DNA of 64,000 nucleotides from Ascidiaceihabitans sp029251465. GTDB taxonomy: Bacteria > Pseudomonadota > Alphaproteobacteria > Rhodobacterales > Rhodobacteraceae. The stretch is taken from contig NZ_CP170633.1 of assembly GCF_042932805.1 (NCBI RefSeq), positions 1,302,001-1,366,000 on the forward strand, read 5' to 3'. The translations under genes were made by a program, and so were the position numbers. Every line of letters begins with the position of its first letter. Position 1 is the stretch's first letter. The notes under the pieces were generated by a model, which searched no databases, had not been told where the DNA came from, and saw nothing but the letters and a program-made list of their open reading frames with translations. Positions 58,322 through 64,000 of the stretch are shown here, one piece after another.

Positions 58322-59698
58322 ATGAAGGTCATAATTTGTGGCGCTGGCCAAGTTGGCTGGCAAATTGCCCGACATTTGTCAGGTGAACGCAACGACGTCA
58401 CGGTGGTCGACAACAACGCAGATTTGGTGCGCCGCGCCACCGATAGCCTTGATGTTCAAGGGGTTACGGGCTTTGCGAGCTACCCGTCCGTGCTGGATAA
58501 GGCGGGTGCGGGCGACGCTGACATGATCATCGCGGCGACCCATTCCGACGAGGTGAACATGGTCACTTGTCAGGTGGCGCATTCGGTGTTCCGGGTGAAT
58601 CGCAAGATTGCGCGACTGCGTTCGCAAGCCTATCTCGAAACGATTTATTCCGACCTGTACCGCCGCGATCACATGCCAATTGACGTGGTGATCAGCCCCG
58701 AACGCGAGGTCGCAGCCGCCGCTTTGCAACGTCTTTCGGCCCCGTCTGCCTTTGATACCGAACGGTTTATGGACGGCCAGGCGCATTTGCTTGGCATCCT
58801 GATCGAAGACGATTGCCCGGTCATCAACACGCCTTTGCGCCAGTTGACCGACCTGTTTTCGACCCTGCGCGCCACGGTTGTAGGCGTGCGCCGTGAGGGC
58901 ACGTTGTTTTCACCAGAATCCGGTGATCAGCTGTTTGCCGGCGATGAATGTTATGTGTTCACGCACGTGGATGACATCGCCCGCACAATGGAAATTTTCG
59001 GCAAGAAAATGGCCAAACAAGAGCGTGTCGTGCTTGTCGGGGGCGGCAATGTCGGGCTGGCTGTGGCCACCGAACTGGAACAACGGGCAACCCGTGTGCG
59101 CACCAAGATTATCGAAAAAAGCCGTGCGTGTGCGGAACGTGCCGCCGAAGCTTTGGAACGCACGATTGTGCTGAACGGTGACGGTCTGGATGTGGCTTTG
59201 TTGGCCGAAGCGGGCATTGCGCGCGCTGATGCGATGCTGGCGATCACCGATGACGACAAAACCAACATGCTGGCCGCCGTGCGCGCAAAATCCGAAGGGT
59301 GCCCTTACGCGATTGCCTTGATCAACGACCCGACGCTGGTGCCGCTGATGGGGCCGCTGGGGATCGATGCCTACATCAATCCGCGTGCCACAACCGTCAG
59401 CTCGATCCTGCGCCACATCCGCCATGGCCGGGTGCGCGCGGTCTATTCGATTGGCGACGCCGAGGCCGAAGTGATCGAGGCCGAAGTGCTGTCGACCTCG
59501 CCCATGGCGGGCAAACGCATCAGCGATATCGGCTTTCCCGAGGGGGTGTTGGTCGGCGCGGTGCGCAAAGGCGACACGGTGCTGCGCCCCATGGGATCCA
59601 CCCGCATTGACGAAGGCGACGTGATCGCGCTGTTTGCCTTGGCAGGCGACGTACCCGAGGTGGAACGCCTGATGCAAGTTTCCATCGATTTCTTCTAA
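58322..59698 (+). CDS. trkA: Trk potassium uptake regulatory protein TrkA
   Basis: 458 residues from the ATG at 58322, with AAGGATGG upstream; the frame is open 69 bp further but lacks family similarity. Two TrkA_N/TrkA_C halves: nucleotide-binding VIICGAGQVGWQIARHL at the start and VVLVGGGNVGLAVATEL near residue 237. It gates TrkH in response to ATP or NAD(H). trkH starts 4 bp after its stop. Confidence 0.96.
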   Translation: MKVIICGAGQVGWQIARHLSGERNDVTVVDNNADLVRRATDSLDVQGVTGFASYPSVLDKAGAGDADMIIAATHSDEVNMVTCQVAHSVFRVNRKIARLRSQAYLETIYSDLYRRDHMPIDVVISPEREVAAAALQRLSAPSAFDTERFMDGQAHLLGILIEDDCPVINTPLRQLTDLFSTLRATVVGVRREGTLFSPESGDQLFAGDECYVFTHVDDIARTMEIFGKKMAKQERVVLVGGGNVGLAVATELEQRATRVRTKIIEKSRACAERAAEALERTIVLNGDGLDVALLAEAGIARADAMLAITDDDKTNMLAAVRAKSEGCPYAIALINDPTLVPLMGPLGIDAYINPRATTVSSILRHIRHGRVRAVYSIGDAEAEVIEAEVLSTSPMAGKRISDIGFPEGVLVGAVRKGDTVLRPMGSTRIDEGDVIALFALAGDVPEVERLMQVSIDFF

Positions 59699-59702
59699 AC
59701 AG

Positions 59703-61247
59703 ATGCCCCGCGCCCCCGAACCCATTGGTTTTGTTGATCGTTTGATGCAGCTGCCGCTGTTCATGATTGTCTTTGGTGTGGCGTCTTTGTCAATGCTGGT
59801 GCCAGCTGTTTTTGCCGGTCTGACCCGCGAACTCGAAACAGGGCGCGCGTTTTTATACAGTGGTCTGTTGGGTTCGATCCTGTTTGTTTTGATCGCTCTG
59901 GCCCACGCCGGCCGGATGCCGCGACACGGTGCGCTTGGCCCGTTGATGTCGTTGTTTTCGACCTTTGTGTTCCTGCCGATTGTTCTGGCGATCCCGTTTT
60001 TTGAGGCGTTGAAAACGACGACGTTCCTGAATGCCTACATCGAGATGGTCAGCGCCATCACCACCACCGGCGCGACGTTGTTTGACGACCCCGAACGCCT
60101 GAACGGGCCGCTGCATTTGTGGCGCGCGCAGGTTGGCTGGATGGGTGGTTTGGTGATGTGGATTGCGGCCTCGGCCATTCTGGCGCCGCTGAATTTGGGT
60201 GGGTTCGAAGTGACCGCGCGGGCTGAACCGGGGCGGCGCATTGCGGGGGTAGGGCGCGTTGGTCAACCCGAAGGCCGTGCACGGCTGGTGCGGGTGATTG
60301 CGACGATTTTTCCGATCTACACCGGGCTGACCTTGCTGTTGTGGGTGCTGTTGTGGTTGTGCGGCGAAACATCGCTGGTGGCGATCTGTCATGCGATGTC
60401 GATCATGGCGACGTCGGGCATTTCGCCGGTGGGTGGAATGGACGCCGCAAGCGCGGGTATCGCGGGCGAAATGGTCATGTTCCTGTTCATGTTTTTTGCT
60501 CTGTCGCGCCTGACATTTTCCTCTGACACAGTGACCAGCGAAAGCGGTGGTTTGCGCCACGATCCAGAGTTCCGGATTGGCATCGCGTTGGTGATCGGGG
60601 TGCCGACTTTATTGTTCGTGCGCCACTGGTTGGGGGCCTTTGATGTCGAGGCACAAGCCAGCCTGCTTGAGGCCGTGATCGCCTTTTGGGGGGCGACCTT
60701 TACGGTGATGTCGTTCCTGACCACCACGGGGTTCGCAAGTGCCAGTTGGTCCGAGGCGCAAAGCTGGTCGGGATTGGCGACGCCGGGCCTTATTCTTATG
60801 GGGCTTTCGCTGATTGGCGGTGGTGTTGCGACGACTGCGGGTGGCGTAAAACTGCTGCGGGTTTTTGCGCTTTATCGCAACGGAACCCGCGAAATGGAGC
60901 GTTTGGTGCACCCCTCGTCGGTCAGCGGCGCGGACCCTTTGGCGCGGCGTTTGCAGAAAAATGGCGCGTTTACCGCGTGGATTTTCTTTATGCTTTTTGC
61001 CATTTCGCTGGCCGCAATCACCATGGTTTTGGCCGCCCTTGGCGTTAGTTTTGACGAGGCGCTGGTGCTGTCGATTTCCAGCCTTTCGACCACCGGACCG
61101 CTGCTGGAATGGGCCGCTGACACGCCGATCAGACTGTCCGAATTGGGGCCGTGGGCCAAGTCGGTTATTGCCGCGGCAATGGTCATCGGGCGCCTCGAAA
61201 CCCTGGCGATAATCGCGCTTTTGACGCCTGATTTGTGGCGCGGTTAG
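59703..61247 (+). CDS. trkH: Trk potassium transporter TrkH
   Basis: 514 residues with about ten membrane spans and four selectivity-filter repeats (AITTTGATLF, MATSGISPVGG, FLTTTGFASA, SLSTTGPLLEW). It is the K+-conducting subunit of Trk and pairs with TrkA. No strong Shine-Dalgarno is visible; translation is likely coupled to trkA. The 130 bp after it hold a weak hfq promoter region. Confidence 0.95.
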   Translation: MPRAPEPIGFVDRLMQLPLFMIVFGVASLSMLVPAVFAGLTRELETGRAFLYSGLLGSILFVLIALAHAGRMPRHGALGPLMSLFSTFVFLPIVLAIPFFEALKTTTFLNAYIEMVSAITTTGATLFDDPERLNGPLHLWRAQVGWMGGLVMWIAASAILAPLNLGGFEVTARAEPGRRIAGVGRVGQPEGRARLVRVIATIFPIYTGLTLLLWVLLWLCGETSLVAICHAMSIMATSGISPVGGMDAASAGIAGEMVMFLFMFFALSRLTFSSDTVTSESGGLRHDPEFRIGIALVIGVPTLLFVRHWLGAFDVEAQASLLEAVIAFWGATFTVMSFLTTTGFASASWSEAQSWSGLATPGLILMGLSLIGGGVATTAGGVKLLRVFALYRNGTREMERLVHPSSVSGADPLARRLQKNGAFTAWIFFMLFAISLAAITMVLAALGVSFDEALVLSISSLSTTGPLLEWAADTPIRLSELGPWAKSVIAAAMVIGRLETLAIIALLTPDLWRG

Positions 61248-61377
61248 GTTACGTTAGGTAAATAGAACCATGCAGAGCGTTTTTTTGGGCTGGAATGTCT
61301 TGGAGTCCTTATACATACTCTCCCCAATAGGGATGGCTTGATCCGCAGGCCGACAACAAGAATAAAGGCAAGATGTC

Positions 61378-61617
61378 ATGGCTTCGGACCGACAAAATCT
61401 GCAGGACGCGTTCCTGAACCACGTGCGCAAGACCAAAGTGCCCGTGACCATTTTCCTAATCAATGGTGTTAAACTACAAGGGGTTATCACTTGGTTTGAT
61501 AACTTCTGTGTATTGCTGCGCCGTGATGGGCAATCCCAGCTGGTCTACAAGCATGCGATTTCGACGATCATGCCAAGCCAGCCCATCTCGCTATATGAGG
61601 GCGAAGACTCCGCTTGA
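61378..61617 (+). CDS. hfq: RNA chaperone Hfq
   Basis: 79 residues. Sm1 motif VPVTIFLINGVKLQGVITWF and Sm2 YKHAISTIMPSQPI are intact; the N-terminal QDAFLNHVRKTK forms the first helix. The short C-terminus is typical of alphaproteobacteria. It forms a hexamer that pairs small RNAs with mRNAs. The stop overlaps the TTG start of hflX, the conserved hfq-hflX pair. AAGGCAAG precedes the start. Confidence 0.98.
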   Translation: MASDRQNLQDAFLNHVRKTKVPVTIFLINGVKLQGVITWFDNFCVLLRRDGQSQLVYKHAISTIMPSQPISLYEGEDSA

Positions 61618-62912
61618 GCAAAGAGCAATTCCAGATCGATGACAGCGACGGGCCACGCCTGACGCGCACATGGGTCCTGCATCCAGATATTAAGTCAGAT
61701 TATGGCCGACGCGATGCAACACTCGCGCTGGCCGAAGCTGTATCATTGGCCCATGCGTTGGCCGAACTAGAGGTTATTGGCTCAAATGCTGTCCGCTTGC
61801 CCAAGCCGCATGCGGGCATGTTGTTTGGCAAAGGTAAGATACAGGAATTACACGATTTATTCGAGGCTGAAGAGATCGAATTGGTCGTGATTGACGGCCC
61901 TGTTACGCCGGTTCAGCAGCGCAACCTGGAAAAAGCGTGGGACGTCAAAGTGTTGGATCGCACGGGCCTGATCCTCGAAATCTTTAGCGATCGCGCCGCC
62001 ACCAGCGAAGGTGTGCTGCAGGTCGAGATGGCAGCGCTGAGTTATCAGCGCACGCGACTGGTGCGCGCATGGACCCACCTTGAACGCCAACGCGGCGGGC
62101 TGGGCTTTGTGGGTGGACCGGGCGAAACCCAGATTGAATCGGACAGACGCGCGATTGACGAACAACTGGTGCGCTTGCGTCGCCAGTTGGAAAAGGTTGT
62201 GAAAACCCGTGCCTTGCACCGCGCCGCACGGGCGAAAATTCCGTTTCCCGTGGTGGCGTTGGTTGGTTATACGAACGCCGGAAAATCGACTCTTTTCAAT
62301 AGGTTGACGGGCGCGGATGTGATGGTCAAGGACATGCTGTTCGCCACACTTGACCCGACCATGCGCAGCCTTGTGTTGCCTGACGGGCCTGAAGTGATCC
62401 TGTCCGACACGGTTGGATTTATCTCTGATTTGCCGACCGAACTGGTTGCGTCATTCCGCGCCACGCTCGAAGAAGTTTTGGCCGCCGACATCATCCTGCA
62501 CGTGCGCGATATCAGCCATCCTGAAACCGAAGCGCAGGCCAAAGACGTGCGCGACATCATGACGGTTTTGGGGGTCGAACGTGAACGCCCGACGTTTGAG
62601 ATCTGGAATAAGGTCGACGTTCTGGAGCCTGAGGCCGCAGCGGCCGTTCAGGCCCGCGCGGACCGTGACGAGACCATTTTTGCGACGTCAGCCGTAAAAG
62701 GCACCGGCCTTGATGTGATGATGGAGGCGGTTGCGGTTGCGCTGCAAGGATCGCTGTTCACCGAGGATCTGACATTGCCGTTCTCTGAGGGGCGCAAACG
62801 CGCGTGGCTGTTTTCGAATGAGGTCGTTGAATCCGAAGGGCAATCCGAGGACGGTTTCGAGCTGACCGTGCGCTGGAGCGGCGATCAGAAGGCGCAGTAC
62901 GACGCATTGTAG
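61614..62912 (+). CDS. hflX: Ribosome-associated GTPase HflX
   Basis: 432 residues from a TTG overlapping the hfq stop (TTGA). The N-terminal HflX domain (HAGMLFGKGKIQEL) is followed by a coiled linker and GFVGGPGETQIESDRR. The GTPase domain follows with G1 GYTNAGKST near 218, G3 DTVGFISDLP and NKVD. It splits stalled or hibernating ribosomes. The C-terminal tail of about 60 residues is ordinary. Confidence 0.96.
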   Translation: MSKEQFQIDDSDGPRLTRTWVLHPDIKSDYGRRDATLALAEAVSLAHALAELEVIGSNAVRLPKPHAGMLFGKGKIQELHDLFEAEEIELVVIDGPVTPVQQRNLEKAWDVKVLDRTGLILEIFSDRAATSEGVLQVEMAALSYQRTRLVRAWTHLERQRGGLGFVGGPGETQIESDRRAIDEQLVRLRRQLEKVVKTRALHRAARAKIPFPVVALVGYTNAGKSTLFNRLTGADVMVKDMLFATLDPTMRSLVLPDGPEVILSDTVGFISDLPTELVASFRATLEEVLAADIILHVRDISHPETEAQAKDVRDIMTVLGVERERPTFEIWNKVDVLEPEAAAAVQARADRDETIFATSAVKGTGLDVMMEAVAVALQGSLFTEDLTLPFSEGRKRAWLFSNEVVESEGQSEDGFELTVRWSGDQKAQYDAL

Positions 62913-62956
62913 CGCGCGGCGGCGTTAACGCTGCGTGCGCCGGGGTGATTTTGTAA

Positions 62957-63062
62957 AACTGTACAAAAGCCACTGGAATCTGTGCAGTTCGCGCCGCACA
63001 ACGACGCCTGTATCAGCCTGAAACTGCCGAACTGTACAGATTTGGCTGAAATATGAGCAGTT
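62957..63062. promoter_or_regulatory. Two identical-geometry operator modules
   Basis: AACTGTACA-N15-TGTGCAGTT at 62957-62989 is repeated as AACTGTACA-N15-TGAGCAGTT at 63030-63062. Each is an inverted repeat with the same 15-bp gap, and the modules are 73 bp apart (about seven helical turns). The arrangement fits a dimeric regulator binding two sites. No gene is obvious within 80 bp on either strand. Confidence 0.6.
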
Positions 63063-63079
63063 TTGGCGGATTGGACGTG

Positions 63080-63095
63080 TTTAGGTGTGGTTAAC
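63080..63095 (+). promoter_or_regulatory. CtrA-like binding site in the post-hflX gap
   Basis: TTTA-N7-TTAAC differs by one base from the CtrA consensus TTAA-N7-TTAAC. It lies 17 bp after the second operator module and 47 bp before a possible 35-residue ORF. Confidence 0.4.
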
Positions 63096-63141
63096 CTGTT
63101 GGCCTCGTTCATGTTTGAGCGCGCGCGTTAGGTATTTGGTC

Positions 63142-63249
63142 ATGTTTGCAGGGCTGTGCGATTTGGATCGACCGATATTCCGCAGGATGTGTGCCGTGGA
63201 TCATCTTGCAACTGATTTACGTCGTAGAGGATACGAAGGTCTGATTTGA
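63142..63249 (+). CDS. Possible 35-residue ORF
   Basis: ATG at 63142 to TGA at 63249, beginning MFAGLCDLDRPIFRRM and ending DHLATDLRRRGYEGLI. AGGT is 12 bp upstream. Its position just after operator modules and a CtrA-like box makes it worth listing, but no family is recognised and it may be chance. Confidence 0.25.
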   Translation: MFAGLCDLDRPIFRRMCAVDHLATDLRRRGYEGLI

Positions 63250-63420
63250 GCCCACACTCGGCCTTTTGTATCAAACGCACCAATCCGGGTGTGCGTGATG
63301 ATTAAGACTCTACAACCGACAACACATAACATAGTGTCTGAAGATGATTGATTTGAAGCGAGCACGGCGGGACACCAACGAAAGCTCCGCTTCAGTCAAC
63401 GGAGAAACCCCGGGTATCAA

Positions 63421-63537
63421 ATGTTCACGGCCAACCCGGCTGCAGCGAACTGGGGCATGAACGCGAACGGTCGCGATTCTATTTTCCACACCAGCCCGAA
63501 CAACTCACTCTTAAATGCCAGCAGGGCGGGGTTGTGA
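63421..63537 (+). CDS. Possible 38-residue ORF
   Basis: ATG at 63421 to TGA at 63537. The product is Asn/Ala/Ser rich (MFTANPAAANWGMNANGRDS, then IFHTSPNNSLLNASRAGL) with no charged clusters. GGAG is 18 bp upstream, which is far. It could be a leader peptide or nothing. Apart from this, the other short frame and the operator sites, I see no gene in the 733 bp from 62913 to 63645. Confidence 0.2.
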   Translation: MFTANPAAANWGMNANGRDSIFHTSPNNSLLNASRAGL

Positions 63538-63645
63538 CGGTAAATAGCATTACCCCATCGGACTATGTCGACGCACGGATCGCCGCCAAGGTTTCCGACA
63601 ATTCTACTTCAATTTATTGCAACCACGACAACCAAAGGAAATATA

Positions 63646-64000
63646 ATGAAACTATGTCTCAAGATTGGCCTTATGATAGCTGCGCTTGTTTCGCCGTTTG
63701 GAATAGCGAGCGCAGATACCACTAACGCCTATGCAAACTCTGGCATTCCTCTGGAATCCATTGATGATGCTCCTTGGGTGGCGACGATTGTTATGCATGG
63801 CACGCGCAACCAGTTTTGTGGCGGCGCGTTGGTTGCGCCGGGTTGGGTTCTGACGGCGGCGCACTGCGTCGACACGCCGACCGTGCGCAAAGACCCGTCA
63901 AGAATTGATGTTGTCTTGGGCACATTGAACTACGCGAGCGGTGGCGAGCAGATCACCGTGTCCGAAATTTTCATGAACCCAAGCTGGAATCCAAGCACGA
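63646..64000 (+). CDS. Secreted trypsin-like serine protease, 3' truncated by window edge
   Basis: 118 residues visible from the ATG at 63646, with AAAGGAA 7 bp upstream. Signal peptide 1-23 (KIGLMIAALVSPFGIASA). An S1 peptidase N-terminal half follows, with the conserved CGGALVAPGWVLTAAHC holding catalytic His73 and the Cys58-Cys74 disulfide pair. The Asp and Ser of the triad lie beyond the window. The activation-type N-terminus (usually IVGG) reads ESIDDAPWVATIV, so processing may differ. It follows a 733-bp regulatory-looking gap. Confidence 0.9.
   Translation, partial: MKLCLKIGLMIAALVSPFGIASADTTNAYANSGIPLESIDDAPWVATIVMHGTRNQFCGGALVAPGWVLTAAHCVDTPTVRKDPSRIDVVLGTLNYASGGEQITVSEIFMNPSWNPST

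Noticed and set aside
1..64000. tRNA and rRNA genes, CRISPR arrays, insertion sequences, prophage or replication origin.
   Set aside because: I scanned for tRNA-like GGTTCGAATCC arms, regular repeat-spacer arrays, transposase motifs and terminal repeats, and saw none.

Overview
The window is an ordinary-looking stretch of an alphaproteobacterial chromosome, most likely from the Rhodobacteraceae (Roseobacter group). The main indications are sciP directly upstream of ctrA, the dusB(nifR3)-ntrB-ntrC-ntrY-ntrX order with an NtrC lacking the GAFTGA loop (as in Rhodobacter), the DUF6477 and DUF6456 genes, a non-pyrrolysine MttB-family protein, and homoserine O-acetyltransferase of the MetA fold. 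I see no rRNA, tRNA, CRISPR array, insertion sequence or prophage. Coding density is about 93 percent. Several genes start with TTG or GTG (rseP, lpxA, ligA, ntrY, dusB, hflX).

Layout. 1-11.3 kb: an envelope-biogenesis run on the plus strand (frr, uppS, cdsA, dxr, rseP, a 41-residue ORF, bamA, skp-like, fabZ, lpxA, lpxI, lpxB). It links translation, undecaprenyl and isoprenoid supply, phospholipid and lipid A synthesis and outer-membrane assembly. 11.3-18.6 kb: mnmA, the cell-cycle pair sciP-ctrA, then ligA-recG and a 42-residue membrane protein behind tandem GTTC repeats that look like a LexA (SOS) operator. 18.7-25.5 kb: a soluble MCP-like sensor, an Fe-S scaffold-like protein, hisI, gluQ, a methyltransferase, trmFO, an enoyl-CoA hydratase homologue lacking both catalytic glutamates, and a thioesterase. 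25.6-32 kb: a DUF1127 gene facing a MocR-type regulator across a palindrome-rich gap, a zinc-ribbon membrane protein, rplM-rpsI, an unrecognised 225-residue protein and a luciferase-like oxidoreductase. 32-43 kb: mostly minus strand: TetR, PPK2, alpha/beta hydrolase, metAA, a P-loop protein, two EamA transporters, a FadL-like porin and guaA, then an MttB-family gene on plus. 43-46.7 kb: DUF6477, DUF6456, lipA, hpt and a COQ10-like protein. 46.7-62.9 kb: nitrogen and potassium section: amtB, then pncC-pgpA-ispF-ispD on minus, dusB-ntrBC-ntrYX, trkA-trkH and hfq-hflX. 62.9-64 kb: a 730-bp regulatory-looking gap and the start of a secreted trypsin-like protease.

The most interesting signals are regulatory or very small. 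They are (1) the SOS-box-controlled 42-residue single-span membrane protein after recG, a candidate SidA-type division inhibitor; (2) a 17-bp palindrome shared by the amtB and dusB-ntrBC upstream regions, a candidate nitrogen operator; (3) two operator modules of identical geometry in the gap after hflX, next to a CtrA-like box; (4) CtrA-like boxes before ctrA and before the DUF6456 regulator; (5) a perfect hairpin overlapping the start codon of an EamA transporter; (6) a roughly 85-nt structured element upstream of trmFO. I did not find a clearly novel multi-gene system. All functional names come from reading motifs by eye, with no database search.
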